Assembly: GCA_002702065.1 (NCBI GenBank)
Contig: NZXX01000001.1
Location: 682,001-746,000, forward strand
Length of the DNA stretch: 64,000 nt
From: Anaerolineaceae bacterium
Lineage (GTDB): Bacteria; Chloroflexota; Anaerolineae; Aggregatilineales; Phototrophicaceae
Direction of reading: 5' to 3'
The notes beneath the pieces were generated by a model. That model was given only the letters and a program-made list of their open reading frames with translations, ran no database searches and was not told where the DNA came from. Below are positions 33,068 to 42,025 of the stretch, piece by piece (positions within the stretch are counted from its first letter, which is position 1; each line of letters opens with the position of its first letter). The position numbers and the translations under genes were made by a program.

Positions 33068-35314
33068 CTAGCTCTCCAGCGTATAGACCTTGCCATCCTC
33101 CGCGACGGCGGCGAAAGTGAGGCCGTTGGTATCCGAATCGATGCGGACCTGCGTGCCCGCCGGTGGGTTCACGCGCAGCAGAAAGTCTGCCAGCGGTTCG
33201 CGCACAAAACGGCGGATAATGCGCTGCAATGGGCGTGCGCCGTACTCTGGCTGATCGTTCTGGGCCAGCAGCCACTGCACGGCCTCGTCGCTGAACGCCA
33301 GTTGCAGGCCGCGGTCCAGCGCCATTTTGCCTTCTTTTTTCAGCATCAGCCGCAGGATACCATGCAGGTCTTCGTCCGTCAGGGCGCTGAACATAATGAC
33401 TTCGTCCAGCCGGTTGAGAAATTCGGGCCGGAAGAAATCGCGAACTTCATCCATCACGCCTTCGCGAATCTCGTCGGTGATGACCGGCACGGCCAGATGA
33501 TCGGAGCCGAGGTTGCTGGTCAGGATAATGACCGTTTCGCTGAAGCGGGTGGTGTTGCCACGTCCATCCGTCAGGCGGCCTTCTTCGATCACTTGCAGCA
33601 GAATGTCGAGGACACGTGGGTGTGCTTTTTCGACCTCATCAAACAGCACAATAATGTAGGGCTGCTGCTTGACCCGTTCGGTAAGCTGGCCGCCTTCCTC
33701 GCTGCCGACGTAACCAGTGGGCGAACCAATCAGCCGGTTGAGGCTGCTCTCGTCCTGAAACTCGCTCATGTCCAGCGGCAGCATGGCGTCTTCATTGCCG
33801 AACATGAATTCCGCCAGCGCGCGGGCCAGTTCGGTTTTACCGACACCCGTTGGCCCCAGAAACATAAAGGCACCGATGGGCCGCTTGGGGTCCTTCAGGC
33901 CGACACGAGCCGTTTTGATCGCCCGGCTGACGGCCAGCACCGCTTCTTCCTGCCCGATGAGGCGTTCCTTGATGTGCTCGACCATGCTGGCGTAGCGCAT
34001 GCGCTCATCTTCACCCAGCTTGCTGACGGGGATGCCGGTCATCTGACTGGCGGTCAGGGTGATGTCTTCGGCGTCGAGTTCGGAATGGTCTTTAATGTCT
34101 GGTCGGAAAGCCAGATGCGTCTGTTTGCTCATGTTGACCATCGCCGCTGTACGATGCAGCAGACGTTCGGCACTGCGCGGCAGCGGGGTGACCCCCAGAT
34201 ACCGCTTGGCAAGCCGGGCCGATAATTGCAGCGCATCGTCATTGATCTGAATCTGGTAGTCGGCTTCCAGATGCGGCTTGATAATTTTGAGCATCTCAAT
34301 CGTTTCTTCGACGGACGGCTCCGGTACGCGCAGCACCTGGCTGTTTTCGGTGATAGCCATTACGCTGGCGATGCGGGTGTTGTACTCGACATCGGTGGTG
34401 GTGGCGATGATGATCGGGTCGTCATCGAGAAACGCTTTTTGTATCTGCGGTGTCGACTTGGTGAAATCCGCTTTGACCGGCCCGCCGAAAAAGCGATGCA
34501 GGTGCGGTATGAACAGGATACCGCTGCGGGCCTTGCTCATCCCGGCGCGCACAGCCTGATGGTCGTTATCGAGCAGGGCGGTTTCGTCGATCTGGACCAG
34601 GCTCTTGATGCCGTTGGGTCCTTTGCCTTCCGAGATCAGCAGGCCGAGGCTGTAGGCCAGTGTGCGTTTGCCGACGCCATCCGGCCCGATCAGGATAATA
34701 TGGCGGTTGATCGCCTGCGTCAGAATGTTCATCATGTCGCGCAGCAGGTCTTCGCGGAAGTATACGGCACGCAGCTCACCGGCTTTGGCGGTAGCGACAA
34801 TATCCTCAGCGGTGCTGGTCGATGTTTTGCCGCCGTACTGCTGCTTGTCGCCCATAATGTCGGTGATGGCTTTGGGCGTGATGCCATGCTGGCGCAGAAT
34901 GCCGCTGGTGGTCATGGACGATTCGCTGAGGACCAGCAGGGCATGGTCCGTGTCGATGCGCACTTCGTCGCGGGCGTTGGCTTCGCTGAGGGCGTCGTCG
35001 ATCAGGATAATCGTCTGGCGCGAAAGGGGCACCTGCCGGTTGCCAGCGGCGATAAAATCGAGGCTGCCATTCTGGTCACGGGCACGCTCGCAGGCCAGGT
35101 ATACCTGCCGGTCCAGCCGCTGCATATCCACCCCCCGGCTGGTGGCAAAGACATTGAGCAGCCGGGCCGCTGCGGTTTCCTTGCTGCGCAGCAGCGCCAG
35201 CAGCACCAGCTCTGGCAGCAGGGTGGGCTTGCGAAATTCATCCTTCAGGGCAACAGCGGCGTTGAGTACCGCGTCAAATTCTTTGCCGATCAAATCAGGA
35301 TTCAGCGTTCCCAT
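33068..35314 (-). CDS. Clp/Hsp100 AAA+ ATPase with degenerate first ATPase domain
   Basis: A 748-residue class I Clp-like protein: a Clp N domain (about 1-145), NBD1, NBD2 and a D2-small domain. NBD2 is intact (GPTGVGKTELARALAE near 488, VLFDEVEKAHPRV near 558, FRPEFLNRLDEV with the Arg finger). NBD1 is damaged. Its P-loop reads GPDGVGKRT, with Arg where Thr/Ser should follow Lys, and the Walker B acidic pair is replaced (ILFIPHLHRF for ILFIDEIH). The coiled-coil M domain of ClpB is missing. I see no ClpP-binding [LIV]GF/L loop. It is probably an unfoldase or remodelling factor powered by one ring, with unknown partner. Confidence 0.85.
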   Translation of the reverse strand: MGTLNPDLIGKEFDAVLNAAVALKDEFRKPTLLPELVLLALLRSKETAAARLLNVFATSRGVDMQRLDRQVYLACERARDQNGSLDFIAAGNRQVPLSRQTIILIDDALSEANARDEVRIDTDHALLVLSESSMTTSGILRQHGITPKAITDIMGDKQQYGGKTSTSTAEDIVATAKAGELRAVYFREDLLRDMMNILTQAINRHIILIGPDGVGKRTLAYSLGLLISEGKGPNGIKSLVQIDETALLDNDHQAVRAGMSKARSGILFIPHLHRFFGGPVKADFTKSTPQIQKAFLDDDPIIIATTTDVEYNTRIASVMAITENSQVLRVPEPSVEETIEMLKIIKPHLEADYQIQINDDALQLSARLAKRYLGVTPLPRSAERLLHRTAAMVNMSKQTHLAFRPDIKDHSELDAEDITLTASQMTGIPVSKLGEDERMRYASMVEHIKERLIGQEEAVLAVSRAIKTARVGLKDPKRPIGAFMFLGPTGVGKTELARALAEFMFGNEDAMLPLDMSEFQDESSLNRLIGSPTGYVGSEEGGQLTERVKQQPYIIVLFDEVEKAHPRVLDILLQVIEEGRLTDGRGNTTRFSETVIILTSNLGSDHLAVPVITDEIREGVMDEVRDFFRPEFLNRLDEVIMFSALTDEDLHGILRLMLKKEGKMALDRGLQLAFSDEAVQWLLAQNDQPEYGARPLQRIIRRFVREPLADFLLRVNPPAGTQVRIDSDTNGLTFAAVAEDGKVYTLES

Positions 35315-35385
35315 GAGTGGTTTTCCTGTGTGGGTTTTGTGTCTCTCTTAAGGTAGCTTAAAAAGGGGCCAGAAACAAGTGCTGC

Positions 35386-37035
35386 TCACGAAACATTTGT
35401 TCCGGCGGGTAAGTCCGGGGATAGCGTAACCGGCAGGATTCCGGTAGCGGGCACAGCACCAAACAGCACGGCACAGGCAGCCGGGACCGCAGGGGGCAGC
35501 GGGCTGTAAGTCAGGACATAGGCGGCGATATCCGGGAAAGCCCACCAATCATAGAGTGATGACAGGGCGACGACGACGGTTTTGTCCGGTGGCAGCGCCT
35601 GCACCAGGGCCTGCTGCTGCGGGTTTTCGTAAGCATTTTCGGTAAAGACAATGATCGTATCGACACGTCCAGCCGCATCTCGCGCCAGTGCGATATCCTG
35701 CTCGGTTGGTGTCAGGGTGGCCGCGACCCAGCGGATGCCGCTGCGATGCGCCTCGCAGGCTGGGATGGTGTAATTACGTGTTGCCAGATACACCACCGCG
35801 ACGCTGCGATCCGGCGGGACCGGCAGCAAATCGTTGCGATCATAGGCAATGGTGACGCCGGCCTGAAACACCTGCTCCAGTACGGTTTCATGCGCGGTGC
35901 GGTTGATACGCTCGGTTGTGGTGGCCGGGTCCAGTGGCTGCCAGTCGAACAAACCGGCCCGCGTTTTGGCTTCAACAATCCGGCGAACCGACTCCTGAAT
36001 CTGAGCTTCGGGTATTTCCCCGCTGCGGACTGCATCAATGACCGCCTGCATCATCGCGGCCTGCGAATCCAGCCCGATCCCCGGTCCCATCGCGATCAGG
36101 TCGACTCCCGCCTGAACGGCCATGACGGCTGCTTGTGGATAATCGTACTGGTAGTCCACCGCATCCATGTCCATGGCGTCGGTGACGACGAGACCGTTGT
36201 AGCCCAGTTCGTCCCGTAAAACACCCTGAATGATCGCGCCGGACAGGCTGGCCGGGCGATTTTCTTCGGGTTCCAGCGCCGGATACCAGATATGGGCCAT
36301 CATGATGGCGTCGGACTGCAAGGCTCCGGCAAAGGCGGCGATTTCATTGTTCATCAGCTGCTCACGGCTGAGCGACACAACTGGCAGGGCGACATGGGAA
36401 TCGGTATTTGCCGCGCCATGACCGGGGAAATGCTTGAGCGTCGACAGCACGCCCCCTTCTTGTAACCCGGCCACATAAGCACTCAAGGTGCGGCCCACAA
36501 TGGCGGGGTCACTGCCGGCTGACCGCCGCTGGATGACCGGGTTATCCGGGTTGGTTTCGAGGTCAGCCACCGGGGCGAGATTCATGTTGATGCCCACCGC
36601 CCGCAGTTCTTCGGCAACGGCGCGACCCATGGCACGGATGAGGTCGGGGTTATTGGTTGCCGTGAGTACGGGCGGCGACGGTAACTTGGTAAAGCCGTCC
36701 AGCAGCCGCTGAACAAGCCCCCCTTCCTGATCAATGGCGATCAACAGGGGCAGGCCATCGGCGTCAAGAATCGCCTGCTGATAGCTGTTGGTCAGTTGGG
36801 TCATGGCTGCGGGGGTGGTGATGTTGGAATTGAAGATAACGAGCGCGCCCGGCTGCCAGCGCTGCAAAAAGGCACGACCCGATTCCGGCAGTTGCGCGCC
36901 GTGAATAGTGGACATAAATAACTGGCCGACTTGCTGCTCCAGCGTGAGCGAGACGGAAATTGGCTGTTGGGCTGTCAGCGGACTCGCACCTAACAGCACG
37001 CCAAGTAGGACGGCTGCCAGACAGGTTCTAATCAT
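35386..37035 (-). CDS. Glycoside hydrolase family 3, beta-N-acetylhexosaminidase-like (NagZ type), exported
   Basis: A 549-residue protein with an N-terminal signal peptide (MIRTCLAAVLLGVLLGASPLTAQ). The GH3 barrel shows VGQLFMSTIHG, IDQEGGLVQRL, LAPVADLETN, the NagZ-type signature LKHFPGHGAANTDSH with its catalytic His, and VVTDAMDMDAV with the nucleophile Asp. A C-terminal alpha/beta domain follows. Predicted to remove terminal GlcNAc from peptidoglycan fragments or glycans outside the cytoplasm. The ATG at 37035 leaves a 10-base gap after the regulator stop; an in-frame GTG at 37062 would overlap it by 17 bases. Likely co-transcribed with the regulator. Confidence 0.87.
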   Translation of the reverse strand: MIRTCLAAVLLGVLLGASPLTAQQPISVSLTLEQQVGQLFMSTIHGAQLPESGRAFLQRWQPGALVIFNSNITTPAAMTQLTNSYQQAILDADGLPLLIAIDQEGGLVQRLLDGFTKLPSPPVLTATNNPDLIRAMGRAVAEELRAVGINMNLAPVADLETNPDNPVIQRRSAGSDPAIVGRTLSAYVAGLQEGGVLSTLKHFPGHGAANTDSHVALPVVSLSREQLMNNEIAAFAGALQSDAIMMAHIWYPALEPEENRPASLSGAIIQGVLRDELGYNGLVVTDAMDMDAVDYQYDYPQAAVMAVQAGVDLIAMGPGIGLDSQAAMMQAVIDAVRSGEIPEAQIQESVRRIVEAKTRAGLFDWQPLDPATTTERINRTAHETVLEQVFQAGVTIAYDRNDLLPVPPDRSVAVVYLATRNYTIPACEAHRSGIRWVAATLTPTEQDIALARDAAGRVDTIIVFTENAYENPQQQALVQALPPDKTVVVALSSLYDWWAFPDIAAYVLTYSPLPPAVPAACAVLFGAVPATGILPVTLSPDLPAGTNVS

Positions 37036-37045
37036 GAATGGCGAT

Positions 37046-37897
37046 TTATTGAGCTTGCTCACTCAGACGATAGCCAATGCCACGCACGTTGACGATCAGA
37101 TCGGCATCCTGCCCGGCCTGCTTCAGTTTGCGCCGCAGGTTGCTGACATGCGGGCGAATGACTTCGCGGGCTTCGGCTTCATCGACCGTGTAACCCCGTA
37201 CCTCGCGCACCAGCTCGTGGCACGAAACCACACGCCCCCTGTGCGCGGCCAGATACAGCAGCAGATCAAATTCGGTGGGTGTCAGGTCAATGGGACGGTC
37301 CCCAACCGAAATCTGATAACGGCCCGGATAAATAGTCAGCGGCCCCAGGGTCATGTTGCTGTTCATGTTGTCTGTAATGGGCTGTTCCATGCGCGGGGGT
37401 TCGTCTTCAAAATCGACATCTTCCAGCGCAGCGCGGACGACGTCGACATCGGCGCGGGTCAGCTCGCTGACATTGCTGCGGATCGCATCCAGCAGGGCGC
37501 GGCGTCGCTTGAGATTGCGCGACCGTTCGATGCCGCGGGCGACACTCTGGCGGATGTCCTGGCTGGAGCTTGGTTTAATCAGGTAATCATGCGCCCCCAA
37601 CCGCAGCGCCTCGACAGCGGTTCCCAGGCTGGCATACCCCGTCATTAAAATGACAATTGCATCCGGTGCCTGGTCCTTAATGCGCTTGAGCAGATCGACG
37701 CCGCTGAGGCCGGGCATACGAATATCAGTCAGAATGACGTCAAAATGGCTTTTTTTCATTAAATCAAGGGCTTCTTCACCGCTGGCTGCTTCACCGACAT
37801 GATAGCCGACGCGTTGCAGAGTTTTGCTCACAGAATAGCGGATGGCCCCCTCGTCATCCACTACCAAAACGTGAGCAGTTTCGTTCGTTATGTCCAT
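37046..37897 (-). CDS. OmpR/PhoB-family response regulator
   Basis: A 283-residue two-domain regulator. The receiver has VVDDEGAI, the phospho-acceptor Asp in ILTDIRMPG, ILMTGYAS and the Lys of LIKPSSS. The DNA-binding winged helix (about 185-280) shows PIDLTPTEFDLLLYLAAHRGRVVS and HVSNLRRKL, ending NVRGIGYRL. The linker is unusually long (about 60 residues, acidic in the middle). It stands immediately upstream of the GH3 gene, which it may regulate. No kinase is adjacent. Confidence 0.92.
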   Translation of the reverse strand: MDITNETAHVLVVDDEGAIRYSVSKTLQRVGYHVGEAASGEEALDLMKKSHFDVILTDIRMPGLSGVDLLKRIKDQAPDAIVILMTGYASLGTAVEALRLGAHDYLIKPSSSQDIRQSVARGIERSRNLKRRRALLDAIRSNVSELTRADVDVVRAALEDVDFEDEPPRMEQPITDNMNSNMTLGPLTIYPGRYQISVGDRPIDLTPTEFDLLLYLAAHRGRVVSCHELVREVRGYTVDEAEAREVIRPHVSNLRRKLKQAGQDADLIVNVRGIGYRLSEQAQ

Positions 37898-38000
37898 CGC
37901 ATGGCCTGCCTGTTTAATCCTTCCTTATCTTTATCTTCAGCATACATAAATAGCCCCAATTTTGCAAATCATATCTTCACTAAATATCTATGAACAAGGT

Positions 38001-39413
38001 TTATGACAGCATGTTTTTCGTGAAACGAACGTAAATAATGGATTGATCTGGCTGACGCACGGCAAATTTTTCGCTGATGACCACGATGTTTTCAACAATA
38101 ATGGCCGCAATGGTGCCGTTAATGGTCAGCATGGGGACCTGATCGCGCAGCGCCTGCCGGACCTTGTGATCAATCATCCATTTTTTGACTTTTTGCGTGT
38201 GCCCACTCAACCCCAATGGTGCAAAACGATCACCTTGCTGGCGTGTGCGCAGTTGAATAGTTGCATTCTCTGGCACACTTAACTGAAACGCCCCTTCCAG
38301 TGGCTCGGCGCTGATTTCCAGCACATAGGCGCTGTCTGGCAACTGAATTCTGCCGGGAATAGATACATCCACCAGGGCCCCGGCTGGCAGCAGGGGGATA
38401 TCTTCGCTGACAGGTGGTGCATCTGCGTGCTGCAAGTCAATGGTCTTATAATCCAGTCGCAGCAGCAGCCCGCCCGGCAGCGAGAGTGATTGCCCGGTGG
38501 TGCCCCGTAAGATGAAGGCAACAGCACTGACCACATGCTCATAGCCGACTTCTGGTGAATCAAGCTGCTGGGCGGCCCAGCGGATAAAATGATGCTGGAG
38601 GGCGGGATGCAGGTTGCCAAAGCGGTCACGCTCAAGCGCGACCCGGGTTGGTGTGATGGACAAATGATCCGCAATGGCCTGCTTCAATTGTTCTTCAATG
38701 TAACGGAAGTCAAGCGCGGTGGCGGCGGCCAACCGGTTCAGTGCGTCGCTGACATTCGGGTTGATCTGCCGCAGATGGGGCAGTGTTTCTAACCGGATGC
38801 GGTTGCGCAGCAGGGCGGTATCTTGATTGGTGTGATCCTGCCGGGGTTGCAACCCCTGTTCTGCGCAATAGGCTTCGATTTCGTGGCGGGTAACATGCAG
38901 CAGGGGCCGCAGCAAAGTCAGCGCCGGATGGCCGGGAACCGGCGCAGCAACGGTCATGCCAGAAATCCCTTGTAAACCAGCACCTCGGATCAGATGTAAC
39001 AATACGGTCTCTGCCTGATCATCGGCGTGGTGCGCTACGGCGATGACAGATGCGTCAACCGCTTGTGCCGTTTGGGCCAGAAAGTTGTACCGGGCGATGC
39101 GGGCGGCGTTTTCGACACCAACCCCTGCGGGCAGGTCATTGGGACGGAGCGTGCCCCGCGTCACGGGTATGCCCCATTGCTGGCAGACAGCAGCGACAAA
39201 GTCCGCATCCGCTGCGCTGGCTTCACCCCTCAGGCCATGATCGAGGGTCGCCGCGTGGATGCGGATATTGGTTTCGGCTCGCGTCGTCTGCAAGACATGG
39301 AGCAGCGCCAGCGAATCCGCCCCGCCAGAAACAGCAACAACCAGCTTACTGTCAGGGGCTACCTGTTGTTTGAGTGTTTGTTTGACTGATTCCGCTAACG
39401 ACATCCTTCCCAT
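38001..39413 (-). CDS. tilS: tRNA(Ile)-lysidine synthetase
   Basis: A 470-residue ATP-pyrophosphatase with the PP-loop VAVSGGADSLALLHVL near the N-terminus, GLRGEASAADADF, AVAHHADDQAETVLLHLIRGAG and RPLLHVTRHEIEAYC. The C-terminal TilS domains follow (LRTRQQGDRFAPLG, KKWMIDHKV). It converts C34 to lysidine in the CAU-anticodon tRNA-Ile so that it reads AUA. The start is ATG at 39413 or 39404; a TATAAT box at 39424-39429 lies only 10 bases upstream, so the leader is nearly absent. It is divergent from mreB. Confidence 0.92.
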   Translation of the reverse strand: MGRMSLAESVKQTLKQQVAPDSKLVVAVSGGADSLALLHVLQTTRAETNIRIHAATLDHGLRGEASAADADFVAAVCQQWGIPVTRGTLRPNDLPAGVGVENAARIARYNFLAQTAQAVDASVIAVAHHADDQAETVLLHLIRGAGLQGISGMTVAAPVPGHPALTLLRPLLHVTRHEIEAYCAEQGLQPRQDHTNQDTALLRNRIRLETLPHLRQINPNVSDALNRLAAATALDFRYIEEQLKQAIADHLSITPTRVALERDRFGNLHPALQHHFIRWAAQQLDSPEVGYEHVVSAVAFILRGTTGQSLSLPGGLLLRLDYKTIDLQHADAPPVSEDIPLLPAGALVDVSIPGRIQLPDSAYVLEISAEPLEGAFQLSVPENATIQLRTRQQGDRFAPLGLSGHTQKVKKWMIDHKVRQALRDQVPMLTINGTIAAIIVENIVVISEKFAVRQPDQSIIYVRFTKNMLS

Positions 39414-39423
39414 CCCGGTGTAT

Positions 39424-39475
39424 ATTATAGCCTGAATGTGCCGCGCTTTTGATTTGGCTATCGCCATGTTATAAT
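39424..39475. promoter_or_regulatory. Back-to-back promoters of tilS (minus) and mreB (plus)
   Basis: Minus strand: TATAAT at 39424-39429, 10 bases before the tilS ATG, with a weak -35. Plus strand: extended -10 TGTTATAAT at 39467-39475 with a -35-like TTGATT at 39449-39454 (15-base spacing). The -35 regions of the two overlap at about 39447-39454, so polymerase occupancy is probably exclusive. Confidence 0.6.
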
Positions 39476-39511
39476 GCCGCGCGGTTCAGTGCCGTTAGGA
39501 GCAACCACTCT

Positions 39512-40573
39512 GTGTTAAGCCCACTGGATTATTTTTTAGGCTTATTTTCACTCGATATTGGCATCGACCTCGGCACGGCGAATACCCTTGTGAGTGTAAG
39601 AGGAAAGGGTATTGTTATCAACGAGCCGTCGTTTGTGGCCATCGAGCGTAAAACGCGCCGCCCGATCGAAGTTGGGGCGCGTGCCAAAGAGATGTGGAGC
39701 AAGAACCCGCGTGACATTCTGGTGGTGCGCCCACTGCGTGATGGCGTCATCAGCGAATTTGAAGTCACCGAAGCTATGCTGCATCATTTGATAAGCAAAG
39801 CACATGAGCAGACCTGGGTTCCAATCCCGCGCCCACGTGTTGTGGTTGGTATTCCCAGCGGCGTGACGGAAGTCGAGAAGCGTGCGGTGTTTGACGCGGC
39901 GATCAGCGCTGGTGCGCGTGAGGCGTACCTGATCGAAGAACCTGTCGCCGCAGCCATCGGTGCCGGTTTGCCTGTGCAGGAAACACGCGGCAGCATGATC
40001 GTGGATATTGGCGGCGGCACGACAGAAGTGGCTATTTTCTCGCTCGGCGGCATCGTCATCAGCCGGTCGATCCGCGTGGCTGGCGATGAAATGGATGAAG
40101 ACATCGTCCAGTATATGCGCACCAAACATAACCTGCTGATCGGTGAACCCACCGCCGAAAAGGTCAAAATTGAAATCGGTTCTGCTTACCCGCTGCCGCA
40201 GGAACGTGTGATGTCGGTTAAAGGGCGCGATCTGGTGACCGGCTTGCCCTCATCAGTCGAGGTCAGTTCGATTGAGATTCGCGAGGCGATCAGCGGCTCG
40301 GTCGATATTCTGGTCGACACCGTGAAGGATGCACTGGACGACACACCGCCGGAACTGGTCGCGGACCTGATGGAAAGCGGTATCTGCATGGCGGGTGGTG
40401 GCAGCCAGCTCAAGGGTCTGACAGACCGGATGTCTGAGGAAGTCAACATTCGTATCTGGCTGGCCGAAGACGCCATGACGTGTGTTGCCCGTGGGGCAGG
40501 CCGCGTGCTGGAAGACTACAATAATTTGCGTCGCTTGCTGGTGGGCCTGGAACGCGGCAGCACCCATCACTGA
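39512..40573 (+). CDS. mreB: Rod-shape determining actin MreB
   Basis: A 353-residue bacterial actin. Phosphate-1 motif IGIDLGTANTLV, connect motif, phosphate-2 IVDIGGGTTEVAIFSLGG and adenosine motif MAGGGSQLKGL are all present. It polymerises on the membrane to direct lateral wall synthesis by the MreCD-PBP2-RodA complex. I use the GTG at 39512 since AGGAG (39497-39501) is correctly spaced and the N-terminus then matches family length; an upstream in-frame ATG at 39449 lies within the promoter. First gene of the morphogenesis block. Confidence 0.95.
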   Translation: MLSPLDYFLGLFSLDIGIDLGTANTLVSVRGKGIVINEPSFVAIERKTRRPIEVGARAKEMWSKNPRDILVVRPLRDGVISEFEVTEAMLHHLISKAHEQTWVPIPRPRVVVGIPSGVTEVEKRAVFDAAISAGAREAYLIEEPVAAAIGAGLPVQETRGSMIVDIGGGTTEVAIFSLGGIVISRSIRVAGDEMDEDIVQYMRTKHNLLIGEPTAEKVKIEIGSAYPLPQERVMSVKGRDLVTGLPSSVEVSSIEIREAISGSVDILVDTVKDALDDTPPELVADLMESGICMAGGGSQLKGLTDRMSEEVNIRIWLAEDAMTCVARGAGRVLEDYNNLRRLLVGLERGSTHH

Positions 40574-40598
40574 CGCTCCTGCAAGCATCTGCTATAAT
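40570..40598 (+). promoter_or_regulatory. Internal promoter for mreC
   Basis: CTGACG at 40570-40575 overlaps the mreB stop codon; a 17-base spacer leads to TATAAT at 40593-40598. mreC starts 30 bases downstream, so it can be transcribed apart from mreB. Confidence 0.65.
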
Positions 40599-40627
40599 GC
40601 CAGTTCGAAACCAATCTGGACGTTGTT

Positions 40628-41476
40628 ATGGTGCGAAACTGGCGATCTAATCGCCCTCTATTTCTATTTGTCAGCCTGTTTTTCTGCTTCGGCCTGATGG
40701 CCCTTAGCCAGTTCGGTTTGCTATCGCCGGTCGAGAATATTGTTTCGATTCCATTGAATGTTGTTTCCAGGTTCATGACCGACATGGCTTTGTCCGCCGT
40801 TGGTGGCGTCACTGATCTGGCGGAGCTGCAAGATTTGCGCCAGCGAAATGCCGATCTCGAAGAAGCGTTGGCGCAGTTTCAGGTCGAACTGGTCGAACTG
40901 CGCGAAATCGCCAGCGATTATGAACGGCTGGCCGAGCTGCTCGATTACACCACCGCCGCCCAAAATCAGGAAATGGTAGCCGCCGACGTTATCAACGTGG
41001 ACCAGACCGGTTTACGCCGTACCATTACGATCAACCGGGGAACGCGTGACGGTATCACGGTTGGGATGCCAGTGGTGACGGCCCAGGGCCTGATCGGACG
41101 TATTCTGGATGTGAGCGCGACTGCCTCACGTGTGCTGCTGATTACCGACCGGGACAGCGCGGTGAGTGCGCGTCTGCAAAGCTCGCGGGCGCAAGGCAGC
41201 GTGGTGGGGCAGCTATCCGGCAATCTGCGTATGACGATGATTCCGCTGGGTGCGCCGGTCCAGACGGGTGATCTGGTTATTACATCTGGCCTGGGGGGTA
41301 ATTTCCCGGCAGATATTGTGATCGGCGTAGTGACGAGTATTCGCCAGTTCGATTTTGAATTGTTTCAGGAGGCCGAGGTCACCAGCCTCAATAACTTCGA
41401 CACGCTGGAATTTGTGCTGGTCATTACCGGATTCGAGCCAGTTGATTTGTCCGTCTTTGAAGAACCTGCTGAATAG
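40628..41476 (+). CDS. mreC: Rod-shape determining protein MreC
   Basis: A 282-residue bitopic protein. It has one N-terminal transmembrane helix (about 11-32), a coiled coil (about 55-105: LRQRNADLEEALAQFQVELVELREI) and the tandem beta-barrel MreC core (RTITINRGTRDGITVGMPVV, GLIGRILDV, VLLITDRDSAV, GDLVITSGLGG). It links MreB to the wall-synthesis enzymes in the extracytoplasmic space. It lies between mreB and mreD with a 19-base gap to the latter. Confidence 0.93.
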   Translation: MVRNWRSNRPLFLFVSLFFCFGLMALSQFGLLSPVENIVSIPLNVVSRFMTDMALSAVGGVTDLAELQDLRQRNADLEEALAQFQVELVELREIASDYERLAELLDYTTAAQNQEMVAADVINVDQTGLRRTITINRGTRDGITVGMPVVTAQGLIGRILDVSATASRVLLITDRDSAVSARLQSSRAQGSVVGQLSGNLRMTMIPLGAPVQTGDLVITSGLGGNFPADIVIGVVTSIRQFDFELFQEAEVTSLNNFDTLEFVLVITGFEPVDLSVFEEPAE

Positions 41477-41495
41477 CTGGAGGGCTTGAGGTTTC

Positions 41496-41999
41496 ATGGG
41501 TAGTTTTCTAAGCCTGCCAGTCCTGATTTTGGTCGCATCCATCCAGGCCAGCGTCACCCCGCACATTCGCTTCTGGGATGGCGCGCCGGACCTGGTGTTC
41601 CTGTTTGTTCTTTCATGGTCGATCCATGCCCCTCTGGATGAAAGCGTTGTCTGGGCGCTTGTGGGCGGTATCTTTCAGGACCTGCTGTCGGTGGCACCGC
41701 TGGGGCTGTCATCTGTGGGTATGGTTCTGGCAGTTTTTGCCGTACACTATCTGTCGCATCAGGTGAACCGCATTGGCTTTTTCTGGCTGACGGCCCTGAC
41801 ACTGGCTGGCAGTTTGTTTCAGCAGATGATGGTATGGCTGCTGTTTGCGATGCTGGGTTTTACGATGAGCTTTCTGGACGATTTCAACTTTGTGATCGTT
41901 CCGACTATCATCTATAATCTGGCGCTTATCTGGCCGATTTATGCGGTGTCACGCTGGTTGCAACGGCGGTTTGCGGTCAGCCGCCGCATCGAGTCGTAA
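41496..41999 (+). CDS. mreD: Rod-shape determining protein MreD
   Basis: A 167-residue, five-helix membrane protein. PDLVFLFVLSWSIHAP and VGGIFQDLLSVAPLGLSSVGMVL are typical MreD signatures (the G-x-x-x-D-x-L-S loop). It completes the MreBCD complex. A GAGG-containing Shine-Dalgarno precedes the ATG and it is followed closely by the PBP2 gene. Confidence 0.9.
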   Translation: MGSFLSLPVLILVASIQASVTPHIRFWDGAPDLVFLFVLSWSIHAPLDESVVWALVGGIFQDLLSVAPLGLSSVGMVLAVFAVHYLSHQVNRIGFFWLTALTLAGSLFQQMMVWLLFAMLGFTMSFLDDFNFVIVPTIIYNLALIWPIYAVSRWLQRRFAVSRRIES

Positions 42000-42025
42000 G
42001 TGTTGGTCAAGCGGAGTATCGTTAG

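Noticed and set aside
33008-35356. Two long plus-strand open frames (405 and 376 codons)
   Set aside because: Both are antisense to the Clp ATPase gene, which has clear motifs; the shadow products lack any family signature.
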